From positions 49,267 to 113,266 of the forward strand of contig CAIUOG010000054.1 of NCBI GenBank assembly GCA_903900705.1: a stretch of DNA of 64,000 nt, in the 5' to 3' direction. This document shows, piece by piece, positions 16,942-24,926 of the stretch; positions within the stretch are counted from its first letter, which is position 1, and the number at the start of each line of letters is the position of its first letter. Position numbers and translations under genes: made by a program. Under the pieces are notes generated by a model that worked only from the letters and a program-made list of their open reading frames with translations, was not told where the DNA came from and searched no databases. The DNA is from an uncultured Acidobacteriia bacterium. GTDB taxonomy: Bacteria > Acidobacteriota > Terriglobia > Bryobacterales > Bryobacteraceae.

Positions 16942-17982
16942 TTACAACGTGAGCGTGACTTTGCTCAGCGTGCGCGGCTGATCCGGGTTGAGGCCCTTCT
17001 CAGCCGAAAGCGACGCCGCGAAGAGCTGGGCCGGAATAATGTACGGAATCGGCGTGTAGAGTTCGGCAATCTTCGCCGGAATCGTCATCGCCCTGGCCGT
17101 CAGCCGGCCGACAGCCGGATTGCCTTTGTCCGAAATCACCACGGTCTCGGCTTTGAGGCCCTGCAGCTTCACAAGCATTTCTTCCATCGACTTCCATGTC
17201 GGCCCGGAAGGCGCGAACAGAAACGCGGGGAAGTTCGGCTCCACCATCGCGATGGGACCGTGCAGAAAATCGGCGGAAGAGAAGCGCTCCGCCACCACAT
17301 AGCTGGTTTCCATCATCTTGAGCGCGAATTCGAAGGCGTTGGAGTAGTTGAGGCCCCGGCCCACCACCACCGCATGGTGCATGAAGCGGTAGCGTTCGGC
17401 CAGCGCGGCCACCTCACGTTCCAGCGTAAGGGCGGAAGCCGCCAAGTCCGGCACGGCTTCGAGGTCCGCAATCCGGATATCCCCGCCCAGCGCGTAGGCC
17501 AGCAGGTACAGCATCATCAGCTGTCCGGTGTAGGTTTTCGTCGCGGCGACGCTTTTTTCCCGGCCTGCCCGCACCAGAAAAACGTGCTCGGCGATCTCCG
17601 TCATCGAGCTTTTCGCCTCATTCGTGATGCCGACCGTCACAGCGCCCGCCTCCCGGGCATGCTGCAGCACCACGTTGGTGTCGGTCGATTCGCCCGACTG
17701 CGAGATCGCCACCACCAGCGCATCCTTGTAATTTACGCTCTTTCCATAGACGGTATGGATGGAGGGAGCCGCCAGCGAAACCGGAATTCCCGTCGTGATT
17801 TCAATCAGATAGCGCCCAAACTGCGCGGCGTTGTCCGACGTGCCGCGCGCCGCCAGCACCACCAGCGACGGCTTTTTCTTCGCCATCAGCGCCCGGAACT
17901 TCTCAATCTTTTTCAGCTCCGAAGAGAGCGTGCGCGCCAGCGTGACCGGCTGCTGCCGGATTTCCTCAAGCATTCTCGACAT
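16942..17982 (-). CDS. SIS-domain aldose-ketose isomerase or amino-sugar deaminase, GlmS C-terminal-like
   Basis: A 346-residue protein made of two SIS domains and lacking the glutaminase domain of GlmS. Phosphosugar-binding motifs are A-A-R-G-T-S-D-N-A near residue 43, I-S-Q-S-G-E-S-T-D-T near 93 and A-A-T-K-T-Y-T-G-Q near 146. In the second half G-R-G-L-N-Y-S-N-A-F-E-F-A-L-K precedes S-A-D-F-L-H-G-P. This is the pattern of NagB-II/AgaS-type glucosamine-6-phosphate deaminases. The reaction is inferred from the family; no nag genes adjoin it. Confidence 0.8.
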   Translation of the reverse strand: MSRMLEEIRQQPVTLARTLSSELKKIEKFRALMAKKKPSLVVLAARGTSDNAAQFGRYLIEITTGIPVSLAAPSIHTVYGKSVNYKDALVVAISQSGESTDTNVVLQHAREAGAVTVGITNEAKSSMTEIAEHVFLVRAGREKSVAATKTYTGQLMMLYLLAYALGGDIRIADLEAVPDLAASALTLEREVAALAERYRFMHHAVVVGRGLNYSNAFEFALKMMETSYVVAERFSSADFLHGPIAMVEPNFPAFLFAPSGPTWKSMEEMLVKLQGLKAETVVISDKGNPAVGRLTARAMTIPAKIAELYTPIPYIIPAQLFAASLSAEKGLNPDQPRTLSKVTLTL

Positions 17983-18086
17983 GAAGTTTCAGTTTACCGC
18001 CGCCACGGAGGGCAACTCGATGGACATATAATCGAAACAGCGGATGAGCGCACCGGTTTGCCGGGGTTCCGCGTCAAAGACACTAT

Positions 18087-19304
18087 ATGAACAGCCGCGG
18101 CAAATTCTTTGTTGTATTGTCCTCCACCGTCCTGGTGGCAATCCTGCTGGTGGGTGGAGTGGTTACGAAGGGCGCGGCGCCGGATGACGTCACCGCGAAC
18201 AACAACGTCTATCGCCATCTCTCCGTCTACTCCGAAGTCCTGTCGCGGATCAAGAGCGAGTACGTCGAAGAGCCGGATATGAGCAGCGTCACGCTGGGCG
18301 CGATGAATGGCATGCTGGAAGCCATCGATCCCTACGCGAGCTACCTCAACACCAACCAGTACAAGGAATATCTCAAGAATTTCGACTCCTACAAAGGTGA
18401 CCTCGGCATGGTGCTGGCCAAGAAATACGGCTACATCACGGTGGTTTCGGTGGTCCCGGGTTCGCCGGCCGATAAGGCCAATCTGACCACGGGCGACTTC
18501 CTTGAATCCATCAAGGGCGTGGCCACCCGCGACATGCCTCTGGCCTACGCGAAGCTGCTGCTCAAGGGCGACGTGAATTCCACCATCGAACTGTCGGTGC
18601 TGCGCCGCAAGCCGGAACCGCAGAAACTCACCATGACGCGCGTGGCTGTTGTTTACCCGCCGGTGGAATCGAAGATGCTGCCGGATGATGTCGGCTATGT
18701 GAAGGCCTCCACGCTGGTGAGCGGCAAAGTCAGGGAAGTCGCAGCGGCCGTCGCCGCACTGCAGAAGCAGGGCGCGAAGAAGTTGCTGCTGGACCTTCGG
18801 TACTGCGCTGCCGGCGGTCCGGACGAAGGCGTGGAACTGGCGAACCTCTTTGAGAGCAAGGGCCTGATCACCTACACGCAAGGCCAGAAGTATCCCCGGA
18901 AGAACTACGATGCGGATCCGAAGAAGGCCATCAGCACGCTGCCGCTGGTGGTGCTGACCAATCGCGGCACAGCCTCCGGCGCGGAAGTCGCGGCCGTCGC
19001 GCTGCAGAAGAGCAAGCGGGCAACCGTGGTCGGCGAGCATACCTACGGCGATGCGTCCATCCTGCAGCCGGTGACGATGGACGATGGCAGCGCGGTCATC
19101 CTGTCGGTCGCCAAATACTACGGGCCGGATGGCAAGTCGATTCAGGACAACGGACTGACGCCGGATGAGCAGGTTCTCGACACCGAATCCATGATGGGCG
19201 ATCCCGACGAAGATGCCGACCAGGCGCCTGCGGCGGCCAAAAAGCCCACCGAAGACCTGATCATGAAGAAAGCGCTCGAAGTCATCAAGACCAAAACCGC
19301 CTGA
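18087..19304 (+). CDS. S41-family (C-terminal processing peptidase-like) protein with an atypical catalytic dyad
   Basis: A 405-residue exported protein: a hydrophobic N-terminal segment (F-F-V-V-L-S-S-T-V-L-V-A-I-L-L), a helical arm (S-R-I-K-S-E-Y-V-E-E), a PDZ domain near residues 100-180 (G-D-L-G-M-V, G-S-P-A-D-K-A-N-L) and the S41 core. The nucleophile region is L-T-N-R-G-T-A-S-G-A-E, Ser near residue 297. Where active enzymes have the general-base lysine (GKGSVQ), this one reads Y-G-D-A-S-I-L-Q. The Lys is therefore missing, and the protein may be a non-peptidase scaffold or use another base. It is followed by a strong terminator. Confidence 0.85.
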   Translation: MNSRGKFFVVLSSTVLVAILLVGGVVTKGAAPDDVTANNNVYRHLSVYSEVLSRIKSEYVEEPDMSSVTLGAMNGMLEAIDPYASYLNTNQYKEYLKNFDSYKGDLGMVLAKKYGYITVVSVVPGSPADKANLTTGDFLESIKGVATRDMPLAYAKLLLKGDVNSTIELSVLRRKPEPQKLTMTRVAVVYPPVESKMLPDDVGYVKASTLVSGKVREVAAAVAALQKQGAKKLLLDLRYCAAGGPDEGVELANLFESKGLITYTQGQKYPRKNYDADPKKAISTLPLVVLTNRGTASGAEVAAVALQKSKRATVVGEHTYGDASILQPVTMDDGSAVILSVAKYYGPDGKSIQDNGLTPDEQVLDTESMMGDPDEDADQAPAAAKKPTEDLIMKKALEVIKTKTA

Positions 19305-19315
19305 TTTTACGGACA

Positions 19316-19367
19316 CAAACAAAAACCGCTCCCGACGCCTCAACAGGCCGGGAGCGGTTTTTGTTTG
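19316..19367. terminator. bidirectional intrinsic terminator
   Basis: A perfect 19-bp inverted repeat (19316-19334 and 19349-19367) encloses a 14-base loop. The stem is G+C-rich (CCGCTCCCG/CGGGAGCGG) with A-runs on one side and T-runs on the other, so it can end transcripts from both directions. It lies between the convergent S41 and cytochrome c genes. Confidence 0.9.
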
Positions 19368-19382
19368 GATCGGGAACCGGAA

Positions 19383-19703
19383 TTACAGGGTCTTCAGATA
19401 GGCCAGCAGGTTGGCTTTTTCCGCGGCAGACAGCATGTCCTTATAGGCCGGCATACCGTTGCCGCCCTCGTCCACCTTGCCCATCACGTTTGCATCGGTC
19501 GCCGGCTTGCCGCTGCCCAGCTTCCGCTTGGACATGCCCTTGAGGCCAGGACCCATCTTCTTTTCGGTGCTGTCCGCGTTGTGGCAGACCGAGCACTGCT
19601 CGAAGACTTCCTTGCCTTTGGCGGCATCGCCCTTCTGGGCATACATGGAAACGGACCCGAACAACAGGGTGCACGCGATAGCTAAATATTGAGATTTCTT
19701 CAT
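19383..19703 (-). CDS. small c-type cytochrome
   Basis: A 106-residue protein with a signal peptide (M-K-K-S-Q-Y-L-A-I-A-C-T-L-L-F, cleavage after Y-A-Q) and one class I cytochrome c domain. Heme attachment is C-S-V-C-H near residue 37. The distal region M-G-P-G-L-K-G and M-P-A-Y near residue 84 supply the likely methionine ligand. The last helix is A-N-L-L-A-Y-L-K-T-L. It probably shuttles electrons in the periplasm. AAGGA lies 7 bases before the chosen ATG; the open frame extends upstream but would read through the promoter region. It shares its terminator with the S41 gene. Confidence 0.88.
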   Translation of the reverse strand: MKKSQYLAIACTLLFGSVSMYAQKGDAAKGKEVFEQCSVCHNADSTEKKMGPGLKGMSKRKLGSGKPATDANVMGKVDEGGNGMPAYKDMLSAAEKANLLAYLKTL

Positions 19704-19780
19704 GATGGCGTCCTTGACTCCCTTCATTAGTTTACCCGAATCCAGGTCCGCGTAAAGAGGAAGGTTGATAATAGGAATTC

Positions 19781-20521
19781 TTGTCCCCGGTGTCGAAACT
19801 ACGCGCACTGCTCTTCTCCGCCCCCGCCATTGTGGCCGCCACGATCCTGATGGCAACCATCTCGCTGATCTGCTCGCTGTGGGATCGCGCGGGAACCACG
19901 CAGCACAATGTGGCGCGGGCCTGGGGCCGCATGCTGCTGGCGCTGGGCTTCGTCCGCTGCGAGGTCCACGGTCTCGAAAAGCTGGATCCGAAGCGGCCAT
20001 ACGTTCTGGTCTCCAACCACGCCAGCTACTTCGATACGCCCGCCATCCTGACCGCCATCCCGCTGCAGTTCCGCTTCTTCGCCAAGGAGGGCCTTTTTTC
20101 CGTCCCTTTCATGGGCTGGCATCTGCGGCGCGCCGGGCACCTGCCGGTGGTTCGTGACGACCCGCGCGCGTCCATCCGTTCCATGTCCGAAGGCGCGCGC
20201 ATTATCGCCGAACGAGGCATCTCCGTCCTGCTGTTCCCCGAAGGCGGCCGCTCCGAGCAGAACATGCGCCCCTTCAAGGAAGGCGCGGCTTACATCGCGA
20301 TTAAGGCCGGCGTGCCCGCCGTCCCCGTCGGTCTGGTGAACACCCGCAACGTGCTCCCCATGCACTCCGGCATCGTGCGTTCCGGCGTGGTGAAACTCTA
20401 CATCGGCGACCCGATTGAGACCAAAGACCTGAAGATCCAGGACCGCGGCAGACTCAACCAGATGCTGCAGGACCGCGTCGCCGCGCTCGCCGGTGAGACA
20501 GTTGTGACTCCCGTCAAGTAA
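19781..20521 (+). CDS. 1-acyl-sn-glycerol-3-phosphate acyltransferase (PlsC family)
   Basis: A 246-residue membrane-associated acyltransferase making phosphatidic acid or a related diacyl lipid. A hydrophobic N-terminal segment (A-I-V-A-A-T-I-L-M-A) is followed by the catalytic N-H-A-S-Y-F-D (HxxxxD) near residue 80 and F-P-E-G-G-R-S near 152. The start is not certain: a TTG at 19781 has AGGA four bases before it, and a GTG follows three codons later. The stop lies 11 bases before the acyl-CoA ligase start, so the two are likely an operon for acyl activation and transfer. Confidence 0.85.
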   Translation: MSPVSKLRALLFSAPAIVAATILMATISLICSLWDRAGTTQHNVARAWGRMLLALGFVRCEVHGLEKLDPKRPYVLVSNHASYFDTPAILTAIPLQFRFFAKEGLFSVPFMGWHLRRAGHLPVVRDDPRASIRSMSEGARIIAERGISVLLFPEGGRSEQNMRPFKEGAAYIAIKAGVPAVPVGLVNTRNVLPMHSGIVRSGVVKLYIGDPIETKDLKIQDRGRLNQMLQDRVAALAGETVVTPVK

Positions 20522-20532
20522 ACTGGGTGGCC

Positions 20533-22302
20533 ATGAGCGCCTCCGTCGCCGTGCCCGTCGCGGCCACCGTGCCCCAACTGCTGCGAAACGCCGCGAAACT
20601 CCACGGCGACCGGCTTGCCCTTCGCCAGCCGCGCGGCAAAGAAGTTCGCACCTGGACCTGGAATGAATACCTGAGGACGGCGGAAGAGATTGCCGGGGGA
20701 CTCCGCGCTCTGGGCATCCGGAAAGGCGACCATGTCGCCATCTGCTCGGAAACCCGCGCCGAATTCTACCTCGCCGACCAGGGAATTCTGATGGGTGGCG
20801 CAGTCGCCGCCGCGCTCTACCCCAGCTACCCTCCCGAGGAACTACGCAAGACCATCGTCAATGCGGACGCCACCGCTCTTTTCGTGGAAGACCCGAAAAT
20901 GCTGGCGAAACTCCGCGCCGCCGATGCCATTCCGGTGGAAACCGTCATCCTGATGTCCGGCACGGCTGATGGCGTCCTCACGCTTGAAGACCTTAGCCGG
21001 CACGGTCGCTATTCCGCCGAGGTTCACCCGGAAGACAACGCCATTCTGTATCTGACCTCCGGCGCAACCGGCGAGCCAAAGATGGTGATGGTCACCCACG
21101 GCTCCCTCGCCGCCAACGTGAACATGGCGCCGAAGGTGGTGCCGCTCAACGAGAACGACATCACGGTGGCCTTTCTGCCTTCCGCCCACATCGCGCAACG
21201 GGTGGGCGTGGAGATGCTCCCCATCCGCACCGGCACGGCCGTCTCATTCGCCGAAACTCTGGCGAAACTGCCGAATGAACTGAAGACCGTACGGCCGACC
21301 TTCTTTCTCGCGCCGCCCCGCGTCTGGGAGCGGATGTACACCAGTATCCGCGCCGAGGTGCTCAGGAAATCGCCGCTCGCGCAGAAGGCTTTCTATACGG
21401 CATTGGGCGTGGGCCTGGGCGCGGCGAAGTACAAACATTCCGGCAGGGCGGTGCCGCTGCATCTTTCCCTGCCTCTGAAGCTGGCGAACGGCCTGATCTT
21501 TAACAAGATCCGGGAAAGACTCGGGGGACGGCTGACTCTGGCGGTTTCCGGCGCGGCCCCGCTCGGCGCGGACCTGATGGAGTTCTACGAAGCCATCGGC
21601 ATCCCGCTGATTGAGGCTTACGGGCTCACCGAAGGCGGCGTAGTTTCCATCAATCCGCTGGACGCCCCGCGTCCCGGCAGCATCGGCAAAGTCCTCCCCG
21701 GCGTTGAAGTGAGGCTCGCGGACGATGGCGAACTGCAGGTCCGCAGCGCCGCACTATCGCGCGGCTACTACAAAGACCCCGACGCCACCGCCGAGCTTCT
21801 GGAAGACGGCTGGCTGCACACCGGCGACATTGCCGGCATCGATTCCGAGGGCTATATCCGCATCACGGGCCGCAAGAAGGAACTGATTGTTTCTTCCAAC
21901 GGGAAAAAGATCTTCCCGGCGCGCGTGGAGGCGATGTATAAATTCGAACCGCTGATCAACCAGGTGTTGCTCGCCGGCGACAAACTGCCGCACCTGGTCG
22001 CGCTGTTCACCCTGCACCCGAACGTGGCCGAGACCATCCCGGGCGCGAAAGAAGCCGGACTGCCGCTGCACGAAGCGCCCCAGGTGGTGGGCGAAGTGCA
22101 GGCCATCGTCAACCGGATCAACAAACAGCTGGCTCCGTTCGAACAGGTGAAGCGCTTCCGCATTCTGCATCGCGAACTGACCATTGACCACGGCGAAGTC
22201 ACCGCCACCATGAAGGTTCGCCGGAAGAAAGTGATGGAGAATTTCAAAGCCGAACTCGACGCCCTCTACCAGCTGAGCGCTTCCGGCCGCGGCGGCGAGT
22301 AG
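20533..22302 (+). CDS. long-chain acyl-CoA synthetase (AMP-binding)
   Basis: An adenylate-forming enzyme of about 589 residues. The AMP-binding P-loop is Y-L-T-S-G-A-T-G-E-P-K near residue 172. Further motifs are I-E-A-Y-G-L-T-E-G-G near 360, the ribose-binding D-G-W-L-H-T-G-D-I near 420, and the hinge I-T-G-R-K-K-E-L-I-V. The insert between the P-loop and the Y-G-L-T-E motif matches the FadD15/AasC-like long-chain group. It would activate fatty acids for the neighbouring acyltransferase or for degradation. A GTG two codons upstream is an alternative start. Confidence 0.88.
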   Translation: MSASVAVPVAATVPQLLRNAAKLHGDRLALRQPRGKEVRTWTWNEYLRTAEEIAGGLRALGIRKGDHVAICSETRAEFYLADQGILMGGAVAAALYPSYPPEELRKTIVNADATALFVEDPKMLAKLRAADAIPVETVILMSGTADGVLTLEDLSRHGRYSAEVHPEDNAILYLTSGATGEPKMVMVTHGSLAANVNMAPKVVPLNENDITVAFLPSAHIAQRVGVEMLPIRTGTAVSFAETLAKLPNELKTVRPTFFLAPPRVWERMYTSIRAEVLRKSPLAQKAFYTALGVGLGAAKYKHSGRAVPLHLSLPLKLANGLIFNKIRERLGGRLTLAVSGAAPLGADLMEFYEAIGIPLIEAYGLTEGGVVSINPLDAPRPGSIGKVLPGVEVRLADDGELQVRSAALSRGYYKDPDATAELLEDGWLHTGDIAGIDSEGYIRITGRKKELIVSSNGKKIFPARVEAMYKFEPLINQVLLAGDKLPHLVALFTLHPNVAETIPGAKEAGLPLHEAPQVVGEVQAIVNRINKQLAPFEQVKRFRILHRELTIDHGEVTATMKVRRKKVMENFKAELDALYQLSASGRGGE

Positions 22303-22309
22303 GCCGGGT

Positions 22310-22687
22310 TTACTTCGCCTGCGCGATCAGATTGGCCACCTGCGACCCGGCGGTGACCGGCTCCACGAAGATGATGTGGTGCGCGTTGATGGTCATCTTG
22401 TCCGGCCCGTGCCATTCCTTGCCCCGCTTCACCAGGATGTTGCTGGTCTGCTTCGTCTCCGGATTCGAAACGCTCTGCACGTAAAACACGTTTTTCAGCA
22501 CAGGAAAGTCTGATCCCAGGCCTTCCAGGTTGCCGAAGAAAACCGCGCCGGAATCAAGAAATACCGCCTGGTAACCCTCCGTTTTTATCTGAGCGGATTT
22601 TGCGGTGGCGCCGCAGCCCGAAAGACTGGTCAAAAGCAGGAAGGCCCCGCAGAGTGCGAATGCCGTTTTGGTCCGAAGTGTTTTCAT
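22310..22687 (-). CDS. putative lipoprotein of unknown function
   Basis: A 125-residue protein with a lipoprotein signal: basic start (M-K-T-L-R-T-K), hydrophobic core and lipobox L-S-G-C, so the mature protein starts at the Cys near residue 24. The rest is small and beta-rich (Y-Q-A-V-F-L-D-S-G-A-V-F-F-G) and ends A-G-S-Q-V-A-N-L-I-A-Q-A-K. No known domain was identified. AAGGAT precedes the ATG at 22687; the longer open frame would cover the repeat described at 22699-22725. It is convergent with the acyl-CoA ligase gene. Confidence 0.75.
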   Translation of the reverse strand: MKTLRTKTAFALCGAFLLLTSLSGCGATAKSAQIKTEGYQAVFLDSGAVFFGNLEGLGSDFPVLKNVFYVQSVSNPETKQTSNILVKRGKEWHGPDKMTINAHHIIFVEPVTAGSQVANLIAQAK

Positions 22688-22698
22688 GTGATCCTTTA

Positions 22699-22725
22699 AA
22701 TTGTAGTGCGCGAATTGTAGTGCGC
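22699..22725. repeat. tandem 13-base direct repeat in a divergent promoter region
   Basis: The sequence AATTGTAGTGCGC occurs at 22699-22711 and again at 22713-22725, a 14-base period. It lies between the divergent lipoprotein and SDR genes, just before the lipoprotein start. A repeated site there could bind a regulator, or be a simple duplication. Confidence 0.55.
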
Positions 22726-22782
22726 AAACCACGTGCCGTTCGGCTCATTGAATTAGCACTCCCCGGAAACATAATCTGAATC

Positions 22783-23535
22783 ATGATCGAAACAGGCTTA
22801 CAGGACCAGGTTGTTGTGGTAACCGGAGGTTCCGCCGGCATTGGCCGGGCCACCGCGCTTCGCTTTCAGCAGGAAGGCTGCCGCGTCTCCGTCTGGGACC
22901 GCACGCCCCCGCCGGAAGGCTTCACCGGCGATTACCAGGTGGTGGATGTGTCTGACGCCGACAGCGTTGCCGCCGCCACCCAGGCAGTGGTCAGCCGCTG
23001 GGGGACGATTCGGGTGCTGGTCAACAACGCCGGCATCCTGCGCGATGCGCAACTGGTGAAGGTCAGGGACGGCGTGGTGGTTTCGTCGATGAGCGATGAG
23101 GTCTTCGATGCGGTGCTCGACGTGAACCTGCGCGGCGTCTTCGTCTGTACGCGTGCCGTGGCGCCGGTCATGATTGGGGGCGGAGGCGGTGTGATTCTCA
23201 ATGCCTCCAGCGTGGTGGGTCTTTACGGCAACTTCGGTCAGACCAACTACGTGGCGTCGAAAGCCGGCGTCATCGGGATGACGAAAACCTGGGCGCGGGA
23301 GTTGGGTAAATACGGCATTCGCGTCAATGCCGTTACGCCGGGCTTCATCGCCACAGAGATGGTGAAGGCCATGCCGGAAAAGGTACTGCAGACGATGCGG
23401 GACCACACGCCGCTCGGCCGCATGGGTGATCCGGCTGACATCGCCAACGCCTACGTGTGGCTGGCCTCTGATGCGGCATCCTTCGTCCACGGCGCTGTGA
23501 TCCCCGTCGATGGCGGCATTGTTGTGGGAACATAG
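22783..23535 (+). CDS. short-chain dehydrogenase/reductase, FabG-like
   Basis: A classical SDR of 250 residues. Cofactor motif T-G-G-S-A-G-I-G near residue 14, N-N-A-G near 84, the catalytic Ser in N-A-S-S-V-V-G near 143, and Tyr/Lys in N-Y-V-A-S-K-A-G near 156-160. The C-terminal motif is P-V-D-G-G. The sequence closely follows 3-oxoacyl-ACP reductases, and a lipid role fits the acyl-CoA ligase next door, but SDR substrate calls from sequence are weak. Divergent from the lipoprotein gene. Confidence 0.82.
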   Translation: MIETGLQDQVVVVTGGSAGIGRATALRFQQEGCRVSVWDRTPPPEGFTGDYQVVDVSDADSVAAATQAVVSRWGTIRVLVNNAGILRDAQLVKVRDGVVVSSMSDEVFDAVLDVNLRGVFVCTRAVAPVMIGGGGGVILNASSVVGLYGNFGQTNYVASKAGVIGMTKTWARELGKYGIRVNAVTPGFIATEMVKAMPEKVLQTMRDHTPLGRMGDPADIANAYVWLASDAASFVHGAVIPVDGGIVVGT

Positions 23536-23573
23536 AGAACACTGTTTTCGTTTCTGTTATTCGGAGAATTTCC

Positions 23574-24920
23574 ATGAGATTTCACGCCCTCGCCATCCTG
23601 CTGGCCGCACCCGCCCTGTCCGGAGTAGTCTTCGCCGCCCAGCCGACTTTTTACAAGGACGTTCTGCCCGTTCTGCAGCAGCGCTGCCAGGAATGCCACC
23701 GTCCCGGTGAAGTGGCCCCGTTCGCCCTCCAGACCTATGAACAGGCGCGGCCATGGGCCAAGGCGATGAAGGAAGCGCTGCTCAGTAAGAAGATGCCGCC
23801 ATGGTCGGCTGACCCGCACTACGGGAAGTTCTCGAATGATCGCTCCCTGACCGCCGCCGAAATCAAGACCATTTCCGACTGGGCCGACAGCGGCGCCAAA
23901 GCCGGCGATCCGAAAGCGGCCCCGAAGCCCCTCGCCTTTACTCAGGGCTGGACCATCGGCAAGCCGGATCAGGTGTTCGACACCGGCTATGACTTTAACG
24001 TGCCGGCGCAGGGGAGAATCGGCTACACCTATTTCGTGGTTGCGACCAACTTCACCGAGGACAAATGGGTGAAAGATCTGGAAGTTCGTCCCGGCAATGT
24101 CGCGGTGGTACACCATATCGTGCTTTACGCCCGCCCGAAGGGTTCGAAGTTCGCCGGCAATGCGAAGCCGGGTTCCGCTCCCTTCACTGAACCGGACGAC
24201 CCCGAGGAAGCCACCCGACCCCATCCCGCGGAAAATGATCGCGGCATGCTCTACGGCATCAACGGGGGGGCCTATGAGATGGTCGGCGTTTATGTTCCGG
24301 GCGGCATCGCGTATAAGACGCTCGACGGACAGGCCAGACTGATCCCCGCCGGTTCCGATCTGATCTTCCAGATTCACTACACGGCGAATGGCAAGGCGGG
24401 CAACGATCGCAGCAAGGTCGGCATGACCTTCGCGAAGGAAGTACCCAAAGAACGCGTGATCAACACGTTCATCATGAACACCTCGCTGAAGATCCCCGCC
24501 GGCGACGCGAATCACCAGGTGGACGCCAAAGTCACCCTGCAGCGCGAAGCGAAACTGCAGTCGCTGTTCCCCCACATGCACGTGCGCGGCAAGTCCTTCT
24601 CCTATACGGCAACCTACCCGACGGGCGAAACGGCAACACTGCTGAGCGTGCCACGTTACGACTTCAACTGGCAGCTGACGTACGCGCTCGAAAAGCCTCT
24701 TGTGCTGCCGAAGGGTACAGTGCTCAAAGCAACCGCCGTCTATGACAACTCCGCTAACAATCCCTTCAACCCGGATCCGAAGAAGGAAGTCTACTGGGGT
24801 GAACAGACGTGGGAAGAGATGCTGGCGGGTTTTGTGGATCTGGCGATTCCGGCCAATGTGAACCCCGTGGAACTGGTCCGTCCGTCCAGACCGGCCGCGC
24901 CCAGCGGCGCGGGGCAGTAA
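23574..24920 (+). CDS. exported cytochrome c fused to a copper monooxygenase-like domain
   Basis: A 448-residue protein. The signal peptide ends in V-F-A-A. A heme site C-Q-E-C-H near residue 39 lies in an N-terminal cytochrome-like domain, where K-K-M-P-P-W is probably the Met-ligand region. From about residue 130 the pattern is that of the type II copper, ascorbate-dependent monooxygenase (PHM) fold: V-V-H-H-I-V-L-Y near 180, F-Q-I-H-Y-T-A-N-G near 263, and P-H-M-H-V-R-G-K near 330. These His and Met clusters correspond to the CuH/CuM ligands of that fold. It is found in many Acidobacteria and Planctomycetes; no substrate is established. Confidence 0.78.
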   Translation: MRFHALAILLAAPALSGVVFAAQPTFYKDVLPVLQQRCQECHRPGEVAPFALQTYEQARPWAKAMKEALLSKKMPPWSADPHYGKFSNDRSLTAAEIKTISDWADSGAKAGDPKAAPKPLAFTQGWTIGKPDQVFDTGYDFNVPAQGRIGYTYFVVATNFTEDKWVKDLEVRPGNVAVVHHIVLYARPKGSKFAGNAKPGSAPFTEPDDPEEATRPHPAENDRGMLYGINGGAYEMVGVYVPGGIAYKTLDGQARLIPAGSDLIFQIHYTANGKAGNDRSKVGMTFAKEVPKERVINTFIMNTSLKIPAGDANHQVDAKVTLQREAKLQSLFPHMHVRGKSFSYTATYPTGETATLLSVPRYDFNWQLTYALEKPLVLPKGTVLKATAVYDNSANNPFNPDPKKEVYWGEQTWEEMLAGFVDLAIPANVNPVELVRPSRPAAPSGAGQ

Positions 24921-24926
24921 CGCCGC

